Below are positions 7,814 through 15,375 of a stretch of 19,072 nt of DNA, in pieces. Below the pieces are notes generated by a model. That model worked only from the letters and a program-made list of their open reading frames with translations, searched no databases and was not told where the DNA came from. The DNA comes from an uncultured Corynebacterium sp. Lineage in GTDB: Bacteria; Actinomycetota; Actinomycetes; Mycobacteriales; Mycobacteriaceae. Position 1 is the first letter of the stretch, and each line of letters opens with the position of its first letter. The stretch covers positions 1-19,072 of the forward strand of contig NZ_CAMIAN010000036.1 of NCBI RefSeq assembly GCF_946221155.1. Reading direction: 5' to 3'. The position numbers were made by a program, and so were the translations under genes.

Positions 7814-8347
7814 TTATGCGGCACGGGGAGTTGGGGCATTGCGTGCCTGTAGATCCTCCTGAGTCATCAGCGCATGCCAGCTCAGGTTGACCTGAGCTTG
7901 GTGGTTGCGGTTCCGAAACTCCTGCGGGTCCTCTCGCACCGTCCACGCCTGGCCCAAAATGAGCTCCAGCAAGCGAATGGATTCGCGGTGCATCCAACGC
8001 GGGCACTCCACAGATACCGTAACTAGGAACAAATCTTGACCCTCAGGGGCCGGGTGCCCGCTGAGCCTGCTCCACAGCAGTGGGGTCATGCGTCGCCGCG
8101 AAACGTGTACCACAGCGATGGAATCGCCGGCTGCCACCGCGAAACGAGGCGCCTGCCAACCAGGAGTAATGCGGATCAGACTGCGCGGATGGCGCAACAT
8201 AGCACGCGCCTCCGCCGCCGCGCGGTGCGGCTCGCTCATAGCGAAACTGCGAAGAGTAGGCGCGTTAGCGCCCGCACGCTGGGTGGAGGAGCGCTGAATA
8301 GTTGGGCGGGGAACCGTTGTTCGCCGAGTGGTGATGCGGGACTTCAT
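7814..8347 (-). CDS. Unrecognised small basic protein
   Basis: This is 177 residues from ATG 8347, with AAGGAAG about nine bases upstream as a good ribosome site. The first ~50 residues are Arg/Thr/Pro-rich and probably disordered (MKSRITTRRTTVPRPTIQRS). A compact region follows: RFAVAAGDSIAVVHVSRRRM, then QDLFLVTVSVECPRWMHRES and IRLLELILGQAWTVREDP. The last third is polar (FRNRNHQAQVNLSWHALMTQ). No signal peptide or membrane helix is visible. I do not recognise the family. It is divergent from the FAD oxidoreductase gene, with a 283-base gap, and the low-GC dprE1 segment lies 210 bases downstream, in which I see neither a gene nor a terminator. Confidence 0.7.
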   Translation of the reverse strand: MKSRITTRRTTVPRPTIQRSSTQRAGANAPTLRSFAMSEPHRAAAEARAMLRHPRSLIRITPGWQAPRFAVAAGDSIAVVHVSRRRMTPLLWSRLSGHPAPEGQDLFLVTVSVECPRWMHRESIRLLELILGQAWTVREDPQEFRNRNHQAQVNLSWHALMTQEDLQARNAPTPRAA

Positions 8348-8630
8348 GGTGGCTCACTTCCTTACTAGGTTGCTACTTGTGTGTTGATCAGTTGTGCCGG
8401 ACATGGACTTTGGAGTTCTGCCAGCAGTGGTTTGCGTTCAGGGATGCAGAGTAGGCAACGGGGAGGACAAGGGAGCGTCACTAAGAAAAAGAATAGAACA
8501 AATAATCGAATAACGGAAGGTGTTGCGAGCGACCGAACGCAAAGGCCAGTGCGCTAGCATGGGGCACAGAAGGTGCGCGAGCGCAGACGAAAACAGCGAG
8601 CGAGTAACGACAGGTTTTGGGAGCAGCGAC
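8348..8630. promoter_or_regulatory. Divergent intergenic region, presumed promoters
   Basis: This gap separates two divergent genes and must hold both start regions. TAGCAT at 8555-8560, flanked as GC-TAGCAT-GG, is the best plus-strand -10-like box. An A-rich stretch lies at about 8480-8515. The plus frame is open from 8520, but its composition before 8631 is not protein-like. Confidence 0.35.
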
Positions 8631-9947
8631 ATGGCGAAGAACGAAGCCAATGTGGCCATCGTAGGAGGCGGGCTAGCTGGACTCGCTGCGGCGCGAACCC
8701 TGCACCAAGGCGGCCTGCGCTGCGTAGTCTTTGAAGCCGGTGACCGTCTTGGTGGGCAATTGCGCAGCGAGAGAATCGATGGTGTGACGGTTGACCAAGG
8801 GCTGCAGACTTTCAATTCGTGGTACCCGGCTGTGAAGGAAATCTTGCAACCGGGGGAGTATTCAGCACTGGGGATCCGCTACTTCCAGCCAGCCATCCAG
8901 GCGCTGACGGACGACGGATTGGCGCTGATTTGCGACCCGATCCGCGCCCCGCACCTGATCCCCAACCTCATGCGTTCAAAGGCGCGCAGCGCACTGTCCT
9001 TCCGGGATCTACTAGCCCTGCGCCGTTGGCTAAAGTCTGAGCTATCTCACCGCTCTAGCCTGGAGCTGCGCAGCATCAAGCAGAAGTACATCGACGAAGA
9101 CGTGAAGACCTGCGCATCGCTGGATCAGCGAGGGGTGCACCGACGTACCCGCGCCGTGGCGATCGACCCGCTGCTGCGCGCATTCCTGTTCGATACCGAA
9201 GGTGAATCTTCCGCGATTTTCGCTAAGTGGATGGTCGCCACCATGCTGCGCGGCAACTTGGCCGTGCTGGAAAACGGAATGGGCGAACTGGCAGCGACGC
9301 TCGCACGAGTACCGGGAGCTGAGTTCCGAATGAACTCGCCGGTAACCGCTCTCGAGGAGGACGCTGACGGTGTAAGGGTGACAGTCAATGGGGCTGAAAC
9401 CGAACGCTTTTCGCACGTCATCGTAGCAGTCGACCCCCGACGGGAAGCCGAACTATTGGGCTCGCCGGAAGTGCCAACGACCAGCGTTTCTTCCTGGTGG
9501 TTTGTTTCGGAGGAGCCGGTGATGGACGAAGGTCTGTTGACCGTGGACGGCACTCGTCGCACTCCCATTACGTCGGCCACGGAGGTTACCGCCGCCGCCC
9601 CGAGCTATGCGCCTGGCAAGCACCTGGTGGCCGCCAACCACGTGCACCCGCGAGGGGTGAACCCGGCCGAGGGGCCGTCGGTAGCCGAAATTCAGCGCGG
9701 TTTGGGCTACCTATTCGGCGTAGATTCTTCCGGCTGGGAGCTAGTCAAGGAACAGAAGTTTATTGACGCCATCCCACTCATCCTCCCGCAAAGCCTGCAA
9801 CGGATAGGCAAGGAAATGGGGGAGCGGGAACTTCAGGGTGGCCGCATCGCCCTGGCGGGTGCCCAGCACGCAACGCCAAGTATCGATGGCGTGCTCCGCA
9901 GCGGACAGCGGGCGGCGCATCACGTGATCGCCCAGCTCGACCAGTAG
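8631..9947 (+). CDS. FAD-dependent oxidoreductase (amine oxidase / phytoene desaturase-like)
   Basis: This is 438 residues from ATG 8631, chosen because GGGAG lies seven bases upstream and the Rossmann motif begins at once; the frame is open from 8520 but that part looks non-coding. VAIVGGGLAGLAAA (8-21) and FEAGDRLGGQLRS (34-46, with Glu35) form the ADP-binding fold for FAD, and VDQGLQTFNSWYPAV follows as in phytoene-desaturase/protoporphyrinogen-oxidase relatives. ENGMGELAATLARVPGAEF is the middle FAD-contact segment. GGRIALAGAQHATPSIDGVL near the C-terminus is the second FAD motif, with Asp-Gly before a helix. No membrane segment is visible. The substrate cannot be told from sequence, and no carotenoid or haem genes sit beside it. 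Confidence 0.85.
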   Translation: MAKNEANVAIVGGGLAGLAAARTLHQGGLRCVVFEAGDRLGGQLRSERIDGVTVDQGLQTFNSWYPAVKEILQPGEYSALGIRYFQPAIQALTDDGLALICDPIRAPHLIPNLMRSKARSALSFRDLLALRRWLKSELSHRSSLELRSIKQKYIDEDVKTCASLDQRGVHRRTRAVAIDPLLRAFLFDTEGESSAIFAKWMVATMLRGNLAVLENGMGELAATLARVPGAEFRMNSPVTALEEDADGVRVTVNGAETERFSHVIVAVDPRREAELLGSPEVPTTSVSSWWFVSEEPVMDEGLLTVDGTRRTPITSATEVTAAAPSYAPGKHLVAANHVHPRGVNPAEGPSVAEIQRGLGYLFGVDSSGWELVKEQKFIDAIPLILPQSLQRIGKEMGERELQGGRIALAGAQHATPSIDGVLRSGQRAAHHVIAQLDQ

Positions 9948-9993
9948 CCTGAGCTGAAGGTAGCTAAGCCCTGGGGTATTTTCCGGAATGCTC

Positions 9994-10018
9994 TCGCGAA
10001 TCAAGACTTTCGCGAATC
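9994..10018 (+). repeat. Overlapping hairpin and direct repeat upstream of the DEAD-box helicase
   Basis: TCGCGAATC occurs at 9994-10002 and again at 10010-10018. The copies also allow a hairpin, CGCGAA (9995-10000) with TTCGCG (10009-10014) around an 8-nt loop. It lies 37-60 bases before the helicase start, in a 107-base gap. It could be a weak terminator for the FAD gene, a protein site, or a leader structure; there is no clear T-run. Confidence 0.4.
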
Positions 10019-10054
10019 GCTTTATCGGTCCAGGCAGCGTAGGCTTGGACAGCG

Positions 10055-12253
10055 ATGAGTGATACTGAAAACGTCACCGGCGACGTAAACCAGCCGGTTA
10101 ATGACGAGTCGGTATCTCAGAATGAACTGCAGGGTGGCATCACGGAGAATTCTTCGCAAGATTCTGCCGTGGAAAATCAAGAGCCACAAGATGTGACTAA
10201 TGAGGCAGTGGAGTCTGAGAACGCCGAAGCGAAAGTTCCAGAAAACGACAATAAGCAGAGCGACAAGCTGAGCGACAAGCAAAGCGAAGAGCAGGGTAAA
10301 GAAGAGCAGCAGCCCTCTTTCGATGGGCTGGGATTGCCCGAAAACGTACTAGCTGCAGTCAAGAAGGTCGGCTTCGAAGTACCTTCCCCGATCCAGGCAG
10401 AGACCATTCCGGTGCTGATGGAGGGCCACGACGTGGTCGGCCTTGCGCAGACCGGTACCGGTAAGACGGCCGCATTTGCGTTGCCGATTCTGTCGCGTAT
10501 TGACGTGTCGAAGCGTCACCCCCAAGCCCTAGTGTTGGCACCGACGCGCGAGCTTGCGCTGCAGGTTGCCGAGAGCTTCCAATCCTTCTCCGAACACCTG
10601 GGTGGCATCCATGTGCTGCCGATTTACGGTGGCCAGGCCTATGGCGTGCAGCTGTCCGGCCTGCGCCGAGGCGCGCACATTGTGGTCGGTACGCCAGGTC
10701 GTGTGATCGACCACCTGGAAAAGGGCAGCCTGGATATTTCCGAGCTGCGCTTCATGGTGCTCGACGAGGCAGACGAGATGCTGAACATGGGCTTCCAGGA
10801 GGATGTCGAGCGCATCCTGGAGGATACCCCTAGCGAGAAGCAGGTTGCCCTGTTCTCCGCGACGATGCCTTCCGGTATTCGCCGCCTGTCGAAGCAGTAC
10901 CTGAATGATCCGCGGGAAATCACGGTGAAGGCCACCCAGCGGACAAGCGAAAACATCGAGCAGGATTATCTGCTGGTCAGCCATCGCGACAAGCTGGACG
11001 CGCTGACTCGCATCCTCGAAATCACCGAATTCGAGGCGATGATCATGTTCGTGCGCACGAAGAATGAGACCGAGGAACTGGCGGAGCGCCTGCGCGCCCG
11101 CGGCTTCAATGCGGCCGCCATCAATGGCGATATTCCGCAGAACCTGCGTGAGCGCACGGTGGATCAGTTGAAGGATGGCCGCCTGGACATTCTGGTGGCT
11201 ACCGATGTTGCCGCCCGTGGCCTGGATGTCGACCGCATCACCCACGTGTTCAACTACGACATTCCGCACGATACTGAGTCCTATGTGCACCGTATTGGCC
11301 GCACGGGCCGTGCAGGTCGCAAGGGTCGCGCCATCTTGTTTGTGACGCCCCGTGAACGCCGCCTGCTGAAGGCGATCGAAAGGGCAACCAAGTCTCGGTT
11401 GAATGAGATTGAGCTGCCGACGGTTGACGCGGTAAATGAGGCTCGCAAGGAGAAGTTCCGCGACAGCCTGACGGAGTCTCTGGCAGACCCGCAGATCGGA
11501 ATCTTCCGTGACCTGGTGAAGGAGTACGCGGAGTCCAACGAAGTGGAGCTGTCGGACATTGCGGCAGCCCTGGCTACCCAGCTGCAAGCTGGCGAGGACT
11601 TCCTGATGAAGGAGAAGCCGAAGGAGGAGCGTCCGCGCCGCCGGGATCGTTATGGCGACGATAACCGCAGCGGCGGCGGGGCGTACAAGCCCTTCGACGA
11701 GCGTTTCAATAAGGAAGCTCCGCGCATCACGGATCGCAACGGCAAGGAGCTGGCCGTGTACCGCCTGTCGGTGGGCCACCGCCAGCGGGTGCGCCCGGGT
11801 GCCATCGTCGGTGCCTTGGCTAATGAGGGTGGTATGAACTCCCGCGACTTCGGTCGCATCAGCATCTTTGCGGAGCATTCCCTGGTGGAGCTGCCTGCGG
11901 ATCTGCCGATGGAAGTCTTCCATGCTTTGGATCAAACCCGCGTGTCCGGCCAACTGATCAACATTGAGCCGGATCCGGGTGCGCCAGCAGGCCGTCCAGG
12001 CAGTCACAAGCGCCAGCACCGCAACGACCGCAACGACCGCAACGACCGCAATGACCGCGGCGGTCGTGGAGACCGTGGTGGCCGCGGCGGTCACGGTGGC
12101 CGTGGTGGGCGCAACCGCCGGGATGATCGTGGCGATTGGAACGATCGCGGTGGCCGGGGAGGCTTCGGCGGACGTAACCGCCGAGATGATCGCGATGAAC
12201 GTGGCGGACGCGGTTTTAAGTCCGACCGTGGGCACCGTGGAGGCCGCCGCTAG
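10055..12253 (+). CDS. deaD: DEAD-box ATP-dependent RNA helicase (DeaD/CsdA type)
   Basis: This 732-residue protein unwinds RNA with ATP, typically in ribosome assembly and RNA decay. Residues 1-90 are an acidic, low-complexity extension rich in Glu, Asn and Gln. The core follows in order: Q-motif VPSPIQAETIP, AQTGTGKT (Walker A), PTRELALQ, GTPGR, DEADE, SAT, then FVRTKNE, ATDVAARGLD and HRIGRTGRAGR. After the core, PRITDRNGKELAVYRLSVGH and SVGHRQRVRPGAIVGALANE fit the RNA-binding DbpA/CsdA-type domain (SRDFGRISIFAEHSLVELP). The last ~75 residues are RND and RGG repeats, a basic RNA-binding tail. ATG 10055 is the only sensible start, although its ribosome site is weak. The 107-base upstream gap contains a small hairpin. 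A strong terminator follows at 12305-12331. Confidence 0.95.
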   Translation: MSDTENVTGDVNQPVNDESVSQNELQGGITENSSQDSAVENQEPQDVTNEAVESENAEAKVPENDNKQSDKLSDKQSEEQGKEEQQPSFDGLGLPENVLAAVKKVGFEVPSPIQAETIPVLMEGHDVVGLAQTGTGKTAAFALPILSRIDVSKRHPQALVLAPTRELALQVAESFQSFSEHLGGIHVLPIYGGQAYGVQLSGLRRGAHIVVGTPGRVIDHLEKGSLDISELRFMVLDEADEMLNMGFQEDVERILEDTPSEKQVALFSATMPSGIRRLSKQYLNDPREITVKATQRTSENIEQDYLLVSHRDKLDALTRILEITEFEAMIMFVRTKNETEELAERLRARGFNAAAINGDIPQNLRERTVDQLKDGRLDILVATDVAARGLDVDRITHVFNYDIPHDTESYVHRIGRTGRAGRKGRAILFVTPRERRLLKAIERATKSRLNEIELPTVDAVNEARKEKFRDSLTESLADPQIGIFRDLVKEYAESNEVELSDIAAALATQLQAGEDFLMKEKPKEERPRRRDRYGDDNRSGGGAYKPFDERFNKEAPRITDRNGKELAVYRLSVGHRQRVRPGAIVGALANEGGMNSRDFGRISIFAEHSLVELPADLPMEVFHALDQTRVSGQLINIEPDPGAPAGRPGSHKRQHRNDRNDRNDRNDRGGRGDRGGRGGHGGRGGRNRRDDRGDWNDRGGRGGFGGRNRRDDRDERGGRGFKSDRGHRGGRR
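12020..12055 (+). repeat. Tandem 9-bp repeat in the helicase tail
   Basis: Four head-to-tail copies of CGCAACGAC (last copy CGCAATGAC) encode Arg-Asn-Asp four times. In-frame copy-number changes here would lengthen or shorten the tail without a frameshift. Confidence 0.85.
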
Positions 12254-12304
12254 CTGCAGCATCCACGCTGTTCCCTTGCCGTGTGCTGCAACAGTCAATA
12301 AAAA

Positions 12305-12331
12305 ACGCACCCCGTTGGGGTGCGTTTTTTT
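12305..12331. terminator. Bidirectional terminator between convergent genes
   Basis: ACGCACCCC (12305-12313) pairs with GGGGTGCGT (12317-12325) around GTT. An A-run precedes it and a T-run follows, so it ends both the helicase transcript and the minus-strand transcript coming from 12377. Confidence 0.9.
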
Positions 12332-12376
12332 ATTCACCGCGACTCTTTCCGCGAGTTCTAATTAAAGCATCTGGTT

Positions 12377-12862
12377 TTAGATGAACATCAGGACCGCCGT
12401 TACCAGCCACAGCAGGTTGAAGATGCCCGCGAACATCGCAGCCTGACCTGGCAGCTTGGATGCGTCGGCGTTCGCGGCCTTGGCGGCTTCAGCCTCGGAT
12501 GCTGGAGCGTCGCCTGCCTCAACAGCGTTCAGCACAACCAGGCCTTGGCGCTGGCGGGGGATAACCAGAGCGATCAGCACGCCCCAGGCGGCAATGGCCA
12601 GGAGCAGGGCGAAGTGCAGCGCGGTGTTCTTCATCGCACCGTCAACCACGAAGAATGCGATCAGGCCCAGTACCGGAACCAGCAGAGATACGAAACCGTA
12701 AGAACGGGTGATGCGGTGTATCAGTCGCAAGGCGCCAACCGCAGCTGGGTCGCCGGACTGTGCCTTACGGAACTGGGGAGCGTACATGGAAGAAGCGATA
12801 GCAACGGGGCCGATCAGCAGGATCGCCGCCAAGACGTGGAGCGCAACAATAAAAGTAGACAT
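12377..12862 (-). CDS. Small four-helix integral membrane protein (DUF2269-like)
   Basis: This encodes 161 residues from ATG 12862; a GTG at 12877 is in frame but GAGGA suits the ATG better. Four hydrophobic helices are visible: FIVALHVLAAILLIGPVAIA (~4-25), FVSLLVPVLGLIAFFV (~57-73), FALLLAIAAWGVLIALVI (~83-103) and MFAGIFNLLWLVTAVLMF at the C-terminus. Between helices 3 and 4 is an Ala/Glu-rich stretch (EAGDAPASEAEAAKAANADA) that probably lies outside the bilayer. The His in helix 1 (ALHVLAA) and the overall pattern suit the DUF2269 family of predicted integral membrane proteins, whose function is unknown. It lies 53 bases downstream of the nuclease gene on the same strand. Confidence 0.75.
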   Translation of the reverse strand: MSTFIVALHVLAAILLIGPVAIASSMYAPQFRKAQSGDPAAVGALRLIHRITRSYGFVSLLVPVLGLIAFFVVDGAMKNTALHFALLLAIAAWGVLIALVIPRQRQGLVVLNAVEAGDAPASEAEAAKAANADASKLPGQAAMFAGIFNLLWLVTAVLMFI

Positions 12863-12915
12863 GTCCTCTATCCTCACAGATGAACAAGTGCTTTGTCACC
12901 TTTAAGCGCCGCGCC

Positions 12916-13569
12916 TCATAGGTTGCAGGCTTCTCGTGCAGCCTGCACATCCGCTTCTGTGAGCGCCAAACCATAGTCACCGGCGACCCGTACAAACCGC
13001 GCACAGTAGTTGCAGCTGTCAACTGGGGGCAGCCATTCGCTCAAAGTGGCATCAGATTTCTCCCGGTTCACCTCGGACGCCGTCACCACCAGATTTCGCT
13101 GCGTGTCGTTCGCGAATGCCCGCCGCTGCGCTTCCGGCCACGCATAGGCCCCCAGGTCCCATGCCGCTGCCAGTGGGACGATGTGGTCTATGTCGACGTT
13201 GTGGCGGTCCATGGGATGATGTGTGTAAGGATCGACGCCCTCTCGTTCGGCCGCCGATCTGTCTCCGTTGCCACTGGTGCATCCACCGGCAGAACCTCCG
13301 AAGGTCTGCACTAACAGGAAGTGCCTGGTATCGCAAACTCCGGTTTCGGTGACCTGCATTTCCCAACCGTCGCCGAAGCGGGCGCGGGAGTACCCCAACA
13401 CCCGCGGCCGGGCGGGGATCTGGCGAATGTGTGGCAGATACTCCCTAACTATCTCTTGATCCTGTGGGCGGTGACGATGTGGCGTCGTCACCCAAGAAAC
13501 AACACAGACGACAACGACCAGGAACAGGCAATAGATCGTGAAGGGCTGAGACAGGAAAAAGCGCCGCAT
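12916..13569 (-). CDS. Secreted HNH nuclease (DUF1524-type)
   Basis: This is 217 residues from ATG 13569. Residues 1-28 carry basic residues and one hydrophobic segment (IYCLFLVVVVCVVSWV), a signal peptide or membrane anchor. The nuclease core is DIDHIVPLAAAWDLGAYAW (Asp128-His129), then NDTQRNLVVTASEVNREKSD (Asn159, Asn168, Lys171) and LSEWLPP, the order seen in secreted actinobacterial DUF1524/HNH proteins. Cysteines at 79, 97, 186, 189 and 215 could form disulphides, consistent with export. It would cleave DNA or RNA outside the cytoplasm; the substrate is not known. The start codon lies inside the 3' arm of the putP terminator hairpin, and no ribosome site is visible. No later start keeps the export signal, so ATG 13569 is probably right but translation may be weak, leaderless or structure-controlled. 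Confidence 0.8.
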   Translation of the reverse strand: MRRFFLSQPFTIYCLFLVVVVCVVSWVTTPHRHRPQDQEIVREYLPHIRQIPARPRVLGYSRARFGDGWEMQVTETGVCDTRHFLLVQTFGGSAGGCTSGNGDRSAAEREGVDPYTHHPMDRHNVDIDHIVPLAAAWDLGAYAWPEAQRRAFANDTQRNLVVTASEVNREKSDATLSEWLPPVDSCNYCARFVRVAGDYGLALTEADVQAAREACNL

Positions 13570-13592
13570 GCAGTCTTAGACTGCAGCGGCGC
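13556..13592 (-). terminator. putP terminator hairpin overlapping the nuclease start codon
   Basis: On the minus strand GCGCCGC-TGCAGTC pairs with GACTGCA-GCGGCGC around TAA, with one bulged base, and is followed by TTTTT (13560-13556). The stem has 14 paired positions. The ATG of the nuclease gene (13569-13567) lies in the 3' arm. Confidence 0.8.
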
Positions 13593-13622
13593 TAGAAAGG
13601 TTCGCTCAAGAAAGCGGTTGTA

Positions 13623-15209
13623 TTACTTGGCGGTAACCTCTGCGGCTTCCTCGAAGTCGATGTCCTTCTTGACGGCGACCTTGGAGAGCTTGGATGCCTC
13701 GTCGAAGGTATCGGTGACCTCCTTGGACGGAGCCTTGGTCAGCAGGGTGACGGTGACCATGACAATGACGTTCAGGGCCACGCCCGGGATCATCTCGTAC
13801 AGATCGAAAGGCTTGTCCATAACGCCGAACTGCGGCAGGCCACCCCAGATGAAGGCGACGATTGCGCCGGTGATCAGGCCCGCGGCGGCACCCGGAGCGT
13901 TGAGTCGGCGCCAGTACAGCGAAGCCAGGATAACCGGGCCGAAGGAGGCACCGAAACCCGCCCAGGCGAACTCGACCAGACCCAGGATGCCGGAATCTGG
14001 GTTAAGAGCAATCACGCCGGCGAAGATGGCGACAACGAGAACGGAGATGCGGGAGAGGTTCTTCAAGGACTGGTCGGATGCGTTCTTGTTGATCAGGCCG
14101 TTGTAGATGTCCTCAATCAGCGCGGAGGAAACAACCAGCAGCTGAGAAGAAATGGTGGACATGATCGCCGCCAGAACTGCGGTCAGGATCAGGCCAGCGA
14201 TCAGCGGGTGGAACAGGATGCGGCCCATGTCCAGGAAGATAGTCTCGAAGTTCTCCTGGTCGGTGATGGCGATGGACGGATCCATGCCGAAGAATGCCGG
14301 GCCGATGATGGCGACCATGACGGTGCCGACCAGGCACAGGAACATCCAGCCAACGCCGTAACGCATACCTGCACGGGCGTCGGACGGGCTGCGCAGCGCC
14401 ATGAAGCGCACGATGATGTGCGGTTGGCCGAAGTAACCCAGGCCCCAAGCCAGGTTAGAAATGATGGTGACGAAGGAGACACCGGTGAACAGGGAGAACC
14501 AATCCGGATTTGGCTCAATGGATTCGAGGCCGTAAGCGTTTTCCAGTTGGTAGGTCCAGATAGCGCCCGGGTCGTCCATGTGCAGCAGTGCCACGACCGG
14601 CACCAGCAGCAGGGAGACGAACATGATGCAGCCCTGGACGGTATCGGTGAAGGAGACGGCCAGGAAGCCACCGATGAAGGTGTAGCCCACGGTGACGGCG
14701 GCGATGATGATCATGCCGGTCATGTAGTCGCCCTCGAAGGTGGATTCGAAGTAGCGACCACCGGCGACCATGCCGGAGGATACGTAGAAGGTGAAGAACA
14801 CCAGAATGATGATGCCGGCGGCGATGCGCAGGAAGTGGCTGCGATCGTTAAAGCGATTCTCCAAGAAGGAGGGGATCGTGATCGAGTTGTTCGCCACCTC
14901 GGTGTAGGAGCGCAGGCGTGGTGCAGTAACGATCCAGTTCACTGCGGCGCCGATGAGCAGGCCGATGGCCATCCACATCTCGGAGAAGCCAAGCATGTAA
15001 AGCGCGCCAGGCAGACCCATGAGGAGCCAGCCGGACATGTCCGACGCGCCGGCAGACAATGCGGCGACGAAGGGGTGCAGGTTACGTCCGCCGAGCATGT
15101 AGTCCTCATACTCGTCGGTCTGGTTGAAACTATAAAGTCCAATCAGCAGCATGACGACCAGATAGATCACCATGGCTATGACAAACCAAGTTTGGTCAGC
15201 CACAAACAT
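13623..15209 (-). CDS. putP: Sodium/proline symporter PutP
   Basis: This SSF-family symporter imports proline with sodium at the cytoplasmic membrane. It has about 13 hydrophobic helices. Characteristic PutP segments are SAGASDMSGWLLMGLPGALY, GRNLHPFVAAL before it, YTEVANNSITIPSFLENRF, and near the C-terminus VEFAWAGFGASFGPVILASL with YWRRLN. The C-terminal ~35 residues are soluble and charged. Length (about 528) is normal. GAGGAG (15218-15213) directly precedes ATG ATG TTT GTG; I chose ATG 15209 because 15212 is too close, and GTG 15203 is also possible. The gene ends at 13623, ahead of the hairpin terminator at 13556-13592. It is divergent from the SNF2 helicase. In corynebacteria proline uptake supports both carbon use and osmoprotection. 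Confidence 0.95.
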   Translation of the reverse strand: MFVADQTWFVIAMVIYLVVMLLIGLYSFNQTDEYEDYMLGGRNLHPFVAALSAGASDMSGWLLMGLPGALYMLGFSEMWMAIGLLIGAAVNWIVTAPRLRSYTEVANNSITIPSFLENRFNDRSHFLRIAAGIIILVFFTFYVSSGMVAGGRYFESTFEGDYMTGMIIIAAVTVGYTFIGGFLAVSFTDTVQGCIMFVSLLLVPVVALLHMDDPGAIWTYQLENAYGLESIEPNPDWFSLFTGVSFVTIISNLAWGLGYFGQPHIIVRFMALRSPSDARAGMRYGVGWMFLCLVGTVMVAIIGPAFFGMDPSIAITDQENFETIFLDMGRILFHPLIAGLILTAVLAAIMSTISSQLLVVSSALIEDIYNGLINKNASDQSLKNLSRISVLVVAIFAGVIALNPDSGILGLVEFAWAGFGASFGPVILASLYWRRLNAPGAAAGLITGAIVAFIWGGLPQFGVMDKPFDLYEMIPGVALNVIVMVTVTLLTKAPSKEVTDTFDEASKLSKVAVKKDIDFEEAAEVTAK

Positions 15210-15227
15210 CATCTCCTCAAGTTGAAT

Positions 15228-15242
15228 GTATAAGTTCTATAC
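15228..15242. promoter_or_regulatory. Palindrome GTATA-N5-TATAC upstream of putP
   Basis: A perfect 5-bp inverted repeat separated by AGTTC lies just upstream of the putP ribosome site. Its minus-strand arms contain TATAGA and TATACA, either of which could serve as a -10 box, so it may be an operator overlapping the promoter or simply two AT-rich boxes. Confidence 0.35.
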
Positions 15243-15289
15243 GTCAGCTTTCGGGCTCTCTGTGCGCCGAAGTACAGAAGGTGCGCGCA

Positions 15290-15304
15290 TGTGTGACGCA
15301 CACA
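15290..15304. promoter_or_regulatory. Palindrome TGTGTG-ACG-CACACA between putP and the helicase
   Basis: A perfect 6-bp inverted repeat sits in the divergent region. It resembles a CRP/GlxR-type site (TGTG-N8-CACA) but the spacer is one base short, so the assignment to GlxR is uncertain. Confidence 0.35.
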
Positions 15305-15375
15305 ACTCGCTATCCACGTTAGCGAACTAGGTTGAGCTTCGAAGGGCGTCCGGGGTACGTGGTAAAACTTCCAGC

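Noticed and set aside
10529..12337. 602-codon minus-strand frame opposite the DEAD-box helicase
   Set aside because: The helicase on the plus strand has every family motif. The antisense frame is Ala/Thr/Val/Gln-rich and runs through the terminator, as expected for a shadow in high-GC DNA.
14208..15233. 341-codon plus-strand frame opposite putP
   Set aside because: Its His/Asp/Gly/Glu-rich composition is typical antisense of membrane-protein codons, and PutP is unmistakable on the other strand.
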